From Arthrobacter dokdonellae (GTDB taxonomy: Bacteria; Actinomycetota; Actinomycetes; Actinomycetales; Micrococcaceae): a stretch of DNA of 64,000 bases. A program made the position numbers and the translations under genes. Numbering within the stretch: the first letter of the stretch is position 1; the number at the start of each line of letters is the position of its first letter. Where the stretch lies: NCBI RefSeq assembly GCF_003268655.1, contig NZ_CP029642.1, positions 930,001 to 994,000 of the forward strand, given 5' to 3'. The notes under the pieces were generated by a model, which was not told the origin of the DNA, did no database searches, and saw only the letters and a program-made list of their open reading frames with translations. Of the stretch, positions 1 to 8,827 are shown one piece after another.

Positions 1-1186
1 CGACGGCGGCCGCCGCCGCTCCATCATCAAGCGCGCCTCGATCGCCGAAATGGTGGTGCCCTACGGCGACCCGTCCCCCGTGCGGTCCTGGCAGAACTAC
101 TTTGACACCGGGGAATACCTGGTGGGCCAGTACGCCAATTCCCTGGAGCTGGGCTGCGACTGCCTCGGCGAGATCACCTACCTGAGCCCGGTCATCAGCG
201 ACGCATTCGGCAACCCGCGCGAGATCGGCAACGGCATCTGCATGCACGAGGAGGACTGGTCCATCCTCTCCAAACACTCGGACCTGTGGACCGGGATCGA
301 CTACACGCGACGCAACCGCCGCCTGGTGGTCTCCTTCTTCACCACGATCGGCAACTACGACTACGGCTTCTACTGGTACCTCTACCTGGACGGCACCATC
401 GAGTTTGAGGCCAAGGCCACCGGCGTGGTCTTTACCAGCGCCTACCCGGGCAAGGGCTACCCCTACGCCTCGGAACTGGCACCGGGCCTGGGCGCGCCGT
501 ACCACCAGCACTTGTTCGGCGCGCGCCTGGACGTGGCCCTGGACGGCTTCGCGAACCGCGTCGAGGAGGAGGACGTGGTGCGCGTGCCGATGGGCGAGGG
601 CAACGAGCGCGGCAACGCCTTTACCCGCAAGCGGACCGTCCTGGCCAGGGAGTCCGACGCCGTCCGGGAGGCGGACATGCGCGCCGGCCGGACCTGGGTG
701 GTCACCAATCCCGGCTCCCTGAACCGCCTCGGCGAGCCGGTGGGCTACAAGCTGCACCCCCAGGGCCAGCCCATGCTGCTGGCCGATCCGGCCTCCTCCG
801 TGGCCCGACGTGCCGCCTTTGCCACGAAGGACCTCTGGGTCACCCGCTTCGCGGAAGACGAGCGCTACCCGACAGGCGACTTCGTCAACCAGCACGGCGG
901 CGGGGCCGGCCTGCCAGCGTACATCGAGGCGGACCGCGAGCTGGACGGCCAGGACATCGTCCTCTGGCACACGTTCGGGCTGACCCACTTCCCGCGCGTG
1001 GAGGACTGGCCGATCATGCCCGTCGACTCCGTCGGGTTCAAGCTGCGCCCCGAGGGCTTCTTTGACCACAGCCCCGTGCTTGATGTGCCGGCCAGCAGCA
1101 AGGGCGGGCACGGGGCCGCGGGCCAGGCGGATCATCACGCCGGCGACCAGGGCGGGGCCGACGGTGGCGATCACTGCCAGTGCTGA
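1..1186 (+). CDS. Copper-containing primary amine oxidase, C-terminal part (5' end outside window)
   Basis: Oxidises primary amines to aldehyde, ammonia and H2O2 with copper and topaquinone (TPQ). The frame is open from base 2. Visible landmarks are the pre-core motif [24 protein letters not shown], the NYDY context in which the first Tyr becomes TPQ, the copper ligand pair in HQHLF and the third copper His in [10 protein letters not shown]. From memory, an Arthrobacter family member has about 640 residues, so roughly the first 240 are missing to the left. The tail after DVPAS is Gly/His/Asp-rich and ends HCQC; other family members also end in a His/Cys tail. The stop overlaps the start of a Met-rich membrane protein. 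The substrate cannot be read from sequence; phenylethylamine, tyramine or histamine are possible. Confidence 0.95.
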   Translation, partial: DGGRRRSIIKRASIAEMVVPYGDPSPVRSWQNYFDTGEYLVGQYANSLELGCDCLGEITYLSPVISDAFGNPREIGNGICMHEEDWSILSKHSDLWTGIDYTRRNRRLVVSFFTTIGNYDYGFYWYLYLDGTIEFEAKATGVVFTSAYPGKGYPYASELAPGLGAPYHQHLFGARLDVALDGFANRVEEEDVVRVPMGEGNERGNAFTRKRTVLARESDAVREADMRAGRTWVVTNPGSLNRLGEPVGYKLHPQGQPMLLADPASSVARRAAFATKDLWVTRFAEDERYPTGDFVNQHGGGAGLPAYIEADRELDGQDIVLWHTFGLTHFPRVEDWPIMPVDSVGFKLRPEGFFDHSPVLDVPASSKGGHGAAGQADHHAGDQGGADGGDHCQC

Positions 1187-1673
1187 CACGGGGAACCGCG
1201 TCAGCCCCGTGAGGCGGGCCGGGTTCCCGGCCCGCCTGTGCGCCGCCGTCGCCCTGGGCTCCGTCGGCGCACACGTCTGGATGGCGTGGGAACACCGCGG
1301 CGTGCCGTGGGAGGCGGCGCTCATGTTCCTGATGGCCGCGGCCTGCCTGCCGTGCGCCGTGTCGGTGTGGCGCCGCGGCCACGAGCGGGCCGTTCAACTG
1401 CTCTTCGGGATGGCGCTGGCCATGGTGGGCGTGCACGCGGTCCTGCTCCTGGCGCCGGGCTCCATGGCAGGGCACGGCCACGGTGGCATGGGCGCCATGG
1501 CCTCCATGCCAGCCATGCCAGCCATAGCCTCCATGCCAGCCATGGCCGACGGCGGCCTGGCCGGTGCGATGTCCCAGCCGGCCTCGATGCTGTGCATCGT
1601 GGCCCTGGAGCTGGCCGTGGCCATGCTGGCCGCGTGGGTGATGCGGCGCTCGCGGACCTGCGTCGCGGATTGA
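1164..1673 (+). CDS. Met/His-rich small integral membrane protein
   Basis: A 169-residue hydrophobic protein if the GTG at 1164 is used; this start overlaps the amine oxidase by 23 bases. An ATG at 1062 is possible but would overlap by 125 bases. There are about four membrane segments: one near [12 protein letters not shown], one at [12 protein letters not shown], one at [18 protein letters not shown], and a last at [16 protein letters not shown]. Between segments 3 and 4 lies a loop of Gly/His/Met/Ala with repeated SMPAMPA units, the sort of sequence that binds Cu(I). No family name is recognised. Its position behind a copper enzyme and its likeness in design to the Met-rich membrane protein at 59496-60140 suggest a role in copper handling; this is inference. 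Confidence 0.6.
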   Translation: MAITASADTGNRVSPVRRAGFPARLCAAVALGSVGAHVWMAWEHRGVPWEAALMFLMAAACLPCAVSVWRRGHERAVQLLFGMALAMVGVHAVLLLAPGSMAGHGHGGMGAMASMPAMPAIASMPAMADGGLAGAMSQPASMLCIVALELAVAMLAAWVMRRSRTCVAD

Positions 1674-1754
1674 CCGCGGGTCCGGCACTGTCTGCGCATA
1701 CCACGGCTTGTTGTGAGTTCGCCCACAATTCGTGGTACGCTGGCTCGATTGGTA

Positions 1755-1776
1755 TTACCGTCCGAACGGTCGGTAA
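1755..1776. promoter_or_regulatory. TetR-type operator candidate upstream of MHS transporter
   Basis: A 22-base near-palindrome (18 of 22 positions symmetric) with outer arms TTACCG/CGGTAA and core ACCG-TC-CG-AA-CGGT (1757-1770). It lies about 50 bases before the transporter start. The pattern resembles operators of TetR-family repressors. No TetR gene is encoded nearby, so the regulator would act from elsewhere. The same core spacing recurs at 24222-24235. Confidence 0.5.
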
Positions 1777-1824
1777 CTTTCCACCTGAAGAATCCGCGAT
1801 TACGCGCTGAACGATGGAGTTCGC

Positions 1825-3192
1825 ATGGCCCCCTCCCCAACAGTGGCACCGTCCCTCCCCAAGGAGGCCCGCCGGGTCCTGGCCGGCACGCTGGTCGGCA
1901 CCACGATCGAGTGGTACGACTTCTTTATCTTTGCCCAGCTCACGGCAACGCTGCTGACACCGTTGTTCCTCAAGCCGCTGAGCGAGAGCAACCCGGGGCT
2001 CGGCCAGATTCTGGCCTTCGCCATGATCGGCATCTCCTTCCTTTTCCGCCCATTGGGCGCGATCGTCGCCGGCCACCTCGGCGACAAGTTTGGCCGCAAG
2101 CGCATCCTGGTGCTCACGCTGATCCTCATGGGTGTGGCGACGGCCCTGATCGGCCTGCTGCCGACGTATGCGCAGATCGGCATGGGAGCACCGCTGCTGC
2201 TGGTGCTGCTGCGCGTCGTCCAGGGCTTCTCCGCCGGTGGTGAATGGGGCGGCGCAGCGCTGATGGCCGTCGAACACGCCCCGGCCGGCAAGCGCGGCTA
2301 CTTCGGCGCCTACCCGCAGATCGGCGTGCCGCTGGGCATGATCCTGGCCACCGGCATGCTGTTTATCCTGCGGACCGTGACGACGCCGGAGCAGTTCACC
2401 GCCTGGGGATGGCGCATCCCGTTCCTGCTCTCGGTGGTGCTCGTGTTTGTCGGCTACCTGATCCGCCGCGCGGTGGAGGAATCCCCGGTCTTCAAGCAGC
2501 TGGCGCTGCGCAAGGCCTCCGAGCGCACCCCGCTAAAGCAGCTGTTCCAGACGAACACCAAGCAGGTCATCCAGTCAGCCCTGATCTTCGTCTCCAACAA
2601 CGCCGCCGGCTACCTGGTCATCGCGTTCCTCATCGCCTACACGACCAAGGTGCTGCACATGCCCCTGGCCCCGGTGCTGCTGGCCACCACCATCGGCTCG
2701 GTCGGGTGGCTCATCTTCACCCTGGTCGGCGGCTGGCTCTCGGACAAGATCGGCCGGCGCGCCACGTTCGTGGCCGGCTATGCGCTGGTGTTCGTGTGGA
2801 TGATCCCCATGTTCCTCCTGATCGACACAGGCAACGTGGTGATCTACGGCGCCGCCGTGTTCGTGCTGACCATCGGCCTGGGCCTCTCCTACGGCCCGCA
2901 GTCAGCAATGTACGCCGAGATGTTCCCGGCACACATCCGCTACTCGGGCATCTCCATTGGCTACGCGATCGGTGCCATCCTCGGCGGGGCGTTCGCCGCC
3001 ACGGTGGCGGAAGTCCTGCTGCAAAAAACCGGCTGGTCCGGCTCCATCGCGCTCTACATCATGGCGCTCACGGTCGTCTCGGTCGCGGCCGTGCTCTGGG
3101 TGGGCGAGACGCGCGGGAACAACCTCCATGTGGAGGACCTCGACGACGAACTCGTGCGCCTGGCCGCCGAAGAGGCGGCCGGGGGCCGGTAG
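1825..3192 (+). CDS. MFS transporter, metabolite:H+ symporter (MHS) family
   Basis: A 455-residue permease with 12 predicted membrane segments, likely importing a small organic acid or amine-derived metabolite with protons. The N-terminal signature TIEWYDFFIFA, the loop 2-3 motif GHLGDKFGRKR, the stretch GFSAGGEWGGA and WRIPFLLS after segment 6 are typical of the MHS (ProP/ShiA/KgtP) family. The ATG start is the first in frame after a 150-base leader containing the palindrome at 1755-1776. The next gene converges. The substrate is unknown; a link to the amine oxidase upstream is possible but the operator between them argues for separate control. Confidence 0.9.
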   Translation: MAPSPTVAPSLPKEARRVLAGTLVGTTIEWYDFFIFAQLTATLLTPLFLKPLSESNPGLGQILAFAMIGISFLFRPLGAIVAGHLGDKFGRKRILVLTLILMGVATALIGLLPTYAQIGMGAPLLLVLLRVVQGFSAGGEWGGAALMAVEHAPAGKRGYFGAYPQIGVPLGMILATGMLFILRTVTTPEQFTAWGWRIPFLLSVVLVFVGYLIRRAVEESPVFKQLALRKASERTPLKQLFQTNTKQVIQSALIFVSNNAAGYLVIAFLIAYTTKVLHMPLAPVLLATTIGSVGWLIFTLVGGWLSDKIGRRATFVAGYALVFVWMIPMFLLIDTGNVVIYGAAVFVLTIGLGLSYGPQSAMYAEMFPAHIRYSGISIGYAIGAILGGAFAATVAEVLLQKTGWSGSIALYIMALTVVSVAAVLWVGETRGNNLHVEDLDDELVRLAAEEAAGGR

Positions 3193-3214
3193 CAGCGCAT
3201 CCGCCCGTGGCCGC

Positions 3215-3916
3215 TCACACCAGCGGCCACGGGTAGCGCATGCCGGTGGCATCTTCCGGCAGCACGCCGTCGCGCAGCAGGCGCCTCGCCCGCCGGGCCA
3301 GCGCGGCGGCCTCGCCGTCGTCGAGCAGGTCCGCCAGCTCCGGCGGCACGGCGTCGCCAAGCGGCGCGATGTCCGCCAGCACGGCGTCCGGGATGGGATC
3401 TCCCGCGAAATCCCAGATCACCGTGCGCAGCTTGCTGGCCGCGGCAAAGCACAGCCCGTTGTCGATGCCCCAGATATGCCCGTCCGGCCCGCGCAGCACG
3501 TGTCCGCTCTTGCGGTCGGTGTTGTTGGCGAGGCAGTCGAACACGGCAATCCGCGCCAGGGCCGCCCGGGTCTCGGGTGCGTGCGCGTACAGCGTGAAGT
3601 AGTGCTCACCGGCGTCGGCCTCGATGAACCACTGCAGCGATCCGATCCCCAGCGGCGCGTCCCCCCGGATCACCGTTGGCGGCACGATTTCCCACTGCAG
3701 CGCCTCGCTGAGCAGGTAGGCCGCCCGTTCGCGCCGGTACAGTCCCGGCGCGAAATCGGCCAGCGGCCGCTCCCCGGCTTCGGGCTTGTAGATCGCGTAG
3801 GCCGCATCGCCGCCGTCGGAAACCTCAACCAGGAATGTCGCGTTGCTGCTGTTCGCCACGCGCCCCACCAGTTCCACCCCGCCCCCGGCAAGCAGCGTCA
3901 GCTCCCGGGCTGACAC
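3215..3916 (-). CDS. SCO1664 family protein (PI3/4-kinase-like fold)
   Basis: A 233-residue cytoplasmic protein from a GTG at 3916 that is 13 bases after the stop of the upstream phosphomutase gene; the first residues read VSARELTLLAGG. Visible conserved blocks are FLVEVSDGG, YKPEAGERPLADF, RERAAYLLSEAL, the catalytic-loop-like FDCLANNTDRKSGHVL and WGIDNGLCF, which follow the kinase-like pattern (N and D metal ligands). This family is conserved across actinobacteria and normally sits with the MSMEG_4193 phosphomutase; its biochemical role is not established. A DUF3090 gene often lies between the two and is absent here. The stop lies 22 bases from the converging MHS gene. Confidence 0.85.
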   Translation of the reverse strand: MSARELTLLAGGGVELVGRVANSSNATFLVEVSDGGDAAYAIYKPEAGERPLADFAPGLYRRERAAYLLSEALQWEIVPPTVIRGDAPLGIGSLQWFIEADAGEHYFTLYAHAPETRAALARIAVFDCLANNTDRKSGHVLRGPDGHIWGIDNGLCFAAASKLRTVIWDFAGDPIPDAVLADIAPLGDAVPPELADLLDDGEAAALARRARRLLRDGVLPEDATGMRYPWPLV

Positions 3917-3929
3917 GGGGGCCCCTCGG

Positions 3930-4580
3930 TCATGACGGCCTCCGCCCGCCCAGCGGCTCCAGGGTCGAATTGACCATGAGCACGGCCGGCCCTTGGTCCT
4001 CCACCAGCGAAACGGCGGAAACCGAGCCCGGACTGATGGTGATTCGCTGAAAGAGGTCAAGCGGCGTGCCCAGGTAATGGGCCACGGCCGCCTTGATCGG
4101 GTCGGCATGGGAGAAGCAGACGACGACGCCCCGCGGATGGGCCCCGCACAACCGTTCCAGCGTGTTCACCATCCGCGTCTGCATCTCCACGAAGCTCTCC
4201 CCGTCCGGGAAGCGGAAGGCCGACGGCGTCTGTTGGACCGACTGCCACTCCGGCAGTCGCGCCAGCTCGGAGAGCGGGGCGCCGGTCCACGCCCCGAAGT
4301 CGCACTCGGTCAGCCCGGCGTCCTCCGACACCTCGAGCCCCCAGCGGGCTGCACTGGGCGCCGCCGTTTCCCGGGCACGTTCCAATGGGGAGGAATGGAC
4401 GGCGTCGGGCGTCAGGCCGGCAAGTCGGTCGGCGATCCGCTCGGCCTGGACGTGCCCGCGGCCGGAGAGGTGCAGCCCGGGCGCGCGGCCGGGCAGCACC
4501 TGGCCCGTGGTCGGCGTTTCACCATGGCGCACCAGCAGGAGCAGGGTTCCCGCCGGCGCCGAAGTTGTTGTTGCGCTCAT
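3930..4580 (-). CDS. MSMEG_4193 family histidine phosphatase/phosphomutase
   Basis: A 216-residue member of the histidine phosphatase superfamily. The catalytic LVRHGE motif is near residue 18 and the second catalytic His is in VCFSHADPIKAAVAHYLG; VHSSPLERARETA and ECDFGAWTG are also present. The start is the ATG at 4580 (MSATTT). It forms a likely operon with the SCO1664 gene 13 bases downstream. The physiological substrate is unknown; the family is called a putative phosphoglycerate mutase from sequence only. The upstream region is shared with a divergent ATPase gene and contains a long inverted repeat. Confidence 0.9.
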   Translation of the reverse strand: MSATTTSAPAGTLLLLVRHGETPTTGQVLPGRAPGLHLSGRGHVQAERIADRLAGLTPDAVHSSPLERARETAAPSAARWGLEVSEDAGLTECDFGAWTGAPLSELARLPEWQSVQQTPSAFRFPDGESFVEMQTRMVNTLERLCGAHPRGVVVCFSHADPIKAAVAHYLGTPLDLFQRITISPGSVSAVSLVEDQGPAVLMVNSTLEPLGGRRPS

Positions 4581-4600
4581 CAGGACTAAGCGTAGCGGCA

Positions 4601-4635
4601 GGGGCCCCCGCCCGAGCTTGCGAGGGGTGGGGGAG
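4601..4635. repeat. Degenerate copy of a dispersed GC-rich intergenic repeat
   Basis: The stretch containing GCCCGAGCTTGCGAGGGG followed by TGGGGGAG matches the core of the repeat units at 23975-24178 and 39858-39934 (GGGCCC, CGAGCTTGCGAG, GTGGGAGGG). It lies in the leader of the phosphomutase gene. Confidence 0.4.
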
Positions 4636-4654
4636 TCGCGGAGCGGTAAAGGAC

Positions 4655-4720
4655 CCAGGAGGTCGATTTGGATATTTGAGGTCGATAAATCAGCCTCAAA
4701 TGTCCGAATCGACCTCCTGG
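4655..4720. repeat. 27-bp-arm inverted repeat between divergent genes
   Basis: Positions 4655-4681 pair with 4694-4720 across a 12-base loop, with two mismatches that are G-U compatible on one strand. The arms begin CCAGGAGGTCGATT. The genes on both sides point away from it (phosphomutase starts at 4580 minus, ATPase at 4812 plus), so it is not an ordinary terminator for either. Confidence 0.7.
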
Positions 4721-4811
4721 CCGGTTCTTGACCGGGCGCCGGTCCCCTTTCCGCCGGACGAACCCCGCCGGGGTCTCGATTGACGGGCATGGGGTGGACT
4801 ACCGTGGAGGT

Positions 4812-6200
4812 GTGAGTGATCGTCCAGACATCTCCACCGTTGGTGAACTGCGGGCCGCCGGGCATGTGCACAAGGACCTGCGCCACGAGCTCCGCGACAA
4901 CCTGCTCGCGGCGCTGTCGGCAGGCCGCGATCCCTGGCCGGGCATCCACGGATTGGATGAGACGGTCCTTCCCCAACTTGAACGTGCCCTGCTCGCCGGC
5001 CACGACGTGGTGCTGCTCGGCGAGCGCGGACAGGGCAAGACGCGCCTGCTGCGCACACTGGCCGGGCTGCTGGACGAGTGGTCGCCGGTGATTGATGGCT
5101 CGGAATTGAACGAACACCCCTATGAACCCATTACGGAGCGGTCCTGGGCCCGCGTCCGCGGGGAAGGGGACAGCCTGCCCGTGGCCTGGCGCCACCGAAC
5201 CGAACGATACGTGGAGAAGCTGGCCACCCCGGACACGTCGGTTGCCGACCTCATCGGCGACGTCGATCCCATGCGGGTCGCCGAGGGCCGCCGGCTCGGT
5301 GACCCGGAAACCATCCACTACGGCCTGGTCCCGCGCGCCAACCGCGGCATCGTCGCCATCAACGAACTGCCCGACCTCGCCGAGCGGATCCAGGTCTCAC
5401 TGCTGAACGTGATGGAGGAACGCGACATCCAGATCCGCGGCTATGTGCTGCGCCTGCCGCTGGACGTCCTGGTGGTGGCCTCCGCCAACCCCGAGGACTA
5501 CACCAACCGCGGCCGGATCATCACGCCCCTCAAGGACCGGTTTGGCGCGGAGATCCGCACCCACTACCCGTTGGAGCTCGACGACGAGGTGGCCGTCATC
5601 CGCCAGGAGGGGAAGCTGGTGGCCGACGTCCCGCCGGTCATCCTGGAAATCCTGGCCCGCTACACCCGCGCGCTGCGGCAGTCCCCGGCCATCAACCAAA
5701 GCTCCGGGGTCTCGGCGCGGTTCGGCATCGCGGGCGCCGAAACGGTCGCCGCGGCGGCGCTGCGGCGGGCCGCGGTGCGCGGGGAAGACACGGCCGTGGC
5801 AAGGATCGTCGACCTGGAAAGCGCGGTGGCCGTCCTGTCCGGGAAGCTGGAATTTGAATCCGGGGAGGAGGGGCGCGAGCGGGAAATCCTGGGCCACCTG
5901 CTGCGCACGGCCACCGCGGAGGCTGTGCGGCTGCACTACCGCGGCCTGGATTTCAGCCCGCTGGTGGCCGCGTTCGACGGCCAGGTCACCGTGACCACGG
6001 GCGATGCCGTCACCGCCCGCGAGTTTCTGGACAACCTCCCGGCACTGGACGGATCCGGCCTCTACGACGCGATCGGCAGCCACCTGCAGGCGGGCAACGA
6101 CGGTCAGCGGGCGGCAGCGATTGAACTGGCGCTGGAAGGGCTCTTCCTGGCCCGGCGGATCTCCAAGGAGTCCGACGGCGGGGAGACGGTCTACGGGTAG
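4812..6200 (+). CDS. MoxR/ChlI-type AAA+ ATPase
   Basis: A 462-residue ATPase of the magnesium-chelatase-like branch that works with VWA-domain partners in metal insertion or protein remodelling. Walker A is GERGQGKT near residue 78; the Walker B region reads GIVAINELPDL, with INEL in place of the usual DE; sensor 1 is VVASANPEDYTN; ITPLKDRFG marks the arginine-finger region. The GTG at 4812 (VSDRPDISTVGEL) is preceded by GGAGG only one base away, unusually close. It is followed 8 bases later by the VWA gene, so they are co-transcribed. The client is unknown; homologues lie outside cobalt and magnesium chelatase operons. Confidence 0.9.
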   Translation: MSDRPDISTVGELRAAGHVHKDLRHELRDNLLAALSAGRDPWPGIHGLDETVLPQLERALLAGHDVVLLGERGQGKTRLLRTLAGLLDEWSPVIDGSELNEHPYEPITERSWARVRGEGDSLPVAWRHRTERYVEKLATPDTSVADLIGDVDPMRVAEGRRLGDPETIHYGLVPRANRGIVAINELPDLAERIQVSLLNVMEERDIQIRGYVLRLPLDVLVVASANPEDYTNRGRIITPLKDRFGAEIRTHYPLELDDEVAVIRQEGKLVADVPPVILEILARYTRALRQSPAINQSSGVSARFGIAGAETVAAAALRRAAVRGEDTAVARIVDLESAVAVLSGKLEFESGEEGREREILGHLLRTATAEAVRLHYRGLDFSPLVAAFDGQVTVTTGDAVTAREFLDNLPALDGSGLYDAIGSHLQAGNDGQRAAAIELALEGLFLARRISKESDGGETVYG

Positions 6201-6208
6201 GAGGCACC

Positions 6209-8212
6209 ATGGGCGTCCACCAACACAGCTCCCGGTACGGACGGTATGCCGGGGGGCCCGATCCGCTGGCGCCGCCGGTGGACCTGGCCGAGGCCCTCGA
6301 CGCGCTCGCCGAGGACGTCATGGCCGGTTACTCACCGCGCCGCGCGCTCAGGGAGTACCTGCGCCGCGGCGGCCGGAACAGGCCGGGCCTGGACGAGCTG
6401 GCTGGCCGCATCCAGCAGCGCCGCCATGAACTGCTGGGCCGGCACCGGCTGGACGGCACCCTCGAGGAGGTCCGCAAGCTCCTCGACGCTGCCGTGCTCG
6501 CCGAACGCAAGCAGCTGGCACGCGACGTCGACATGGATGACACCGACCGCGCCTTCCGGGAAATGCAGCTGGAAAACCTGCCGCCGTCGACCGCGGCCGC
6601 GGTCAACGAGCTAGCCTCCTACGACTGGCAGTCCAGCGAGGCCAGGGAGTCCTACGAACGGATCAAGGACCTGCTGGGCCGCGAGCTCCTGGACCAGCGC
6701 TTCGCCGGGATGAAACAGGCCCTGGAGGGGGCCACGGAGGACGACCGCGAGGCCGTGGAGGCCATGCTGCGCGACCTCAACGGGCTGCTCGAAAAGCACC
6801 GGCGCGGGGAGGACACCGCGCAGGACTTCCAGGATTTCATGGGCCGCCACGGAGACTTTTTTCCGGAGAACCCGCGATCGGTCGACGAGCTCGTGGACGC
6901 GCTGGCCCGGCGCGCGGCGGCGGCCCAGCGCCTCATGCAGTCCATGTCCGCGGAGCAGCGCGAGGAACTGACGCGGCTCTCCGCCCAGGCCTTCGGCTCG
7001 CAGGCGCTGATGGCGCAGCTCGACGCGCTCGACTCCAACCTCCAGGCCCTGCGGCCGGGCGAGAACTGGTCCGGCTCCGAACGCTTCGGCGGCCAGGAGG
7101 GCCTGGGCCTCGGCGACGGCACGGGTGTGCTCCAGGACCTTGCCGAACTGGACGGGCTGGCCGAACAGCTTTCCCAGTCCTACGCCGGATCAAGCCTTGA
7201 CGACCTGGACCTGGCCGCGCTCGCCCGCCAGCTGGGGGCGGACGCGGCGGTCTCGGCCCGCACCCTCGCGGAGATCGAGCGGGCCATGCAGGACGGCGGC
7301 TACCTGCGGCGTGATGCGGGCGGGGACCTCCGGCTGTCTCCGCAGGCCATGCGCCGCCTGGGCAAGTCGCTGCTGCGCGACACCGCCAGGCAGCTCTCCG
7401 GCCGGACGGGATCCCGGGACACAAGGGCCGCCGGTGCCGCGGGGGAGCCGGCCGGATCCAGCCGCCCGTGGCAGTTCGGCGATGCCGAGCCGTGGGACGT
7501 CACCCGCACCATCACCAACGCCATCACCCGCACCGCGGCCGACGGCGGGAACCCGGCCAACGGCCTGCACCTGGAGGTCGGCGACATCGAGGTGGCGGAG
7601 ACCGAGGCGCGCACCAGGGCCGCCGTCGTCCTGCTCGCGGACGTGTCCTTCTCCATGGCCGCCGAGGGGCGCTGGGTGCCCATGAAACGCACCGCGCTCG
7701 CCCTGCACCACCTCGTCTCCACCCGCTTCCGGGGGGACCGGCTGCAGCTAATCACGTTCGGCCTTCGCGCGCAGTCCATGGACATCGGGGAGCTGACCGC
7801 CCTGCCGGCGGACCGGGAACAGGGAACCAACCTGCACCACGGCCTGCTGCTGGCCGGGCGCTTCTTCCACCAGCACCGGTCCCTGCAGCCGGTCCTGTTG
7901 GTGGTGACCGACGGTGAACCCACCGCACATCTCCTGCCCGACGGCGAGCCCTGGTTTTCCTGGCCGCCGGACCCCGCGACCGTCGGCGCCACGGTCGCCG
8001 AACTCGACCGCCTGGGCCGGGCCGGCACGCAGGTGACGTTCTTCCGCCTGGGCGGGGACCCCGGCCTGGAGCGGTTCGTGGATGGCATGGCCCGCCGCAT
8101 TGGCGGCCGCGTGGTGGCGCCCGACGTCGGCGACCTGGGCGCCGCCGTCCTCCGGGAGTACCTCCGCACGCATTCACAGGGGCCGTACGGTGAAGCCGGC
8201 TGGGCGCTATAG
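6209..8212 (+). CDS. VWA domain protein, partner of MoxR-type ATPase
   Basis: A 667-residue cytoplasmic protein. The first about 400 residues are helical and charged, with no enzyme motif recognised. The C-terminal third is a von Willebrand factor A domain with a complete metal-ion-dependent adhesion site: DVSFS, the Thr in EQGTNLHHG, and the Asp in VVTDGEP. It follows the AAA+ gene by 8 bases with GTAGGAGG as its binding site. By analogy with ChlI/ChlD and RavA/ViaA pairs, the ATPase likely acts on this protein or its ligand; the target is unknown. A strong symmetric hairpin 15 bases after the stop ends the operon. Confidence 0.9.
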   Translation: MGVHQHSSRYGRYAGGPDPLAPPVDLAEALDALAEDVMAGYSPRRALREYLRRGGRNRPGLDELAGRIQQRRHELLGRHRLDGTLEEVRKLLDAAVLAERKQLARDVDMDDTDRAFREMQLENLPPSTAAAVNELASYDWQSSEARESYERIKDLLGRELLDQRFAGMKQALEGATEDDREAVEAMLRDLNGLLEKHRRGEDTAQDFQDFMGRHGDFFPENPRSVDELVDALARRAAAAQRLMQSMSAEQREELTRLSAQAFGSQALMAQLDALDSNLQALRPGENWSGSERFGGQEGLGLGDGTGVLQDLAELDGLAEQLSQSYAGSSLDDLDLAALARQLGADAAVSARTLAEIERAMQDGGYLRRDAGGDLRLSPQAMRRLGKSLLRDTARQLSGRTGSRDTRAAGAAGEPAGSSRPWQFGDAEPWDVTRTITNAITRTAADGGNPANGLHLEVGDIEVAETEARTRAAVVLLADVSFSMAAEGRWVPMKRTALALHHLVSTRFRGDRLQLITFGLRAQSMDIGELTALPADREQGTNLHHGLLLAGRFFHQHRSLQPVLLVVTDGEPTAHLLPDGEPWFSWPPDPATVGATVAELDRLGRAGTQVTFFRLGGDPGLERFVDGMARRIGGRVVAPDVGDLGAAVLREYLRTHSQGPYGEAGWAL

Positions 8213-8226
8213 CCGCGGGGCGCGAC

Positions 8227-8273
8227 GGGCACGACGGCGGCACCCGCCCAAGGTGGGTGCCGCCGTCGTGCCC
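8227..8273. terminator. Terminator-like hairpin, 19-bp perfect stem
   Basis: 8227-8245 pairs perfectly with 8255-8273 (arm starts GGGCACGACGGCGG) around a 9-base loop. No T-run follows on the plus strand. It lies just after the VWA stop codon and can serve both this gene and the remnant on the minus strand. Confidence 0.75.
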
Positions 8274-8296
8274 GGGGTGTAGGCCTGCACGGGTTT

Positions 8297-8677
8297 TTAG
8301 GCCTGCGCGGGAGCCACGGCCGAGGGGAGGCGCGTGTCGAAGATGGCGGAGCCCAGATCCTGCTCCGCCTGGTGGGCTGTCAGGGCCATGGCGATGTAAC
8401 CGACGGTGTAGGTGCGCCTGCGCCGCGAACACCAGCTGGGGATGAAGCGTCCCGTGGCCATGTAGCCGGCGGCGTTGTTGCCCACAAACACCAGGGCCGC
8501 CAGGATGACCAGGAGCCAGTGCTTGCGGAACAGTTCGACGACGGGCACCAGGAATGCCTCGCCGGGGATGTCTCGTCCCAACTGGGCACCGGTCAGCCTC
8601 GAGGGTTTTCCCGTGGCCGTGCGTCCGTTGGCGCCGCCGGCCACCAGACCACCATGGTGGCCATTTGGCCCGAACAC
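8297..8677 (-). pseudogene. Remnant of an MHS-family transporter
   Basis: The minus strand encodes LFRKHWLLVILAALVFVGNN followed by AAGYM, matching segment 7 of MHS permeases (compare VIQSALIFVSNNAAGYL in the transporter at 1825-3192). The match stops after GYMATGRF and is followed by unrelated basic sequence and a short hydrophobic YIAMAL patch. Twelve segments are expected and only one is clear, so this is a deleted, decayed copy. A small new protein of 126 residues is formally possible but unlikely. Confidence 0.55.
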
Positions 8678-8827
8678 CCCCGGCCCAGCCCCCGGGCGCA
8701 GGCCCTGCCCGACTTCACCGTGGCCGCGTTCAGCACGGCGTCACCGTTGCGGCCCGGCCTCATTCAGGCCAGCCGCCGCACGGGTGACGGTGCTACGCTC
8801 CAGACAGCATTTCCGTTGGGAGGCGGC

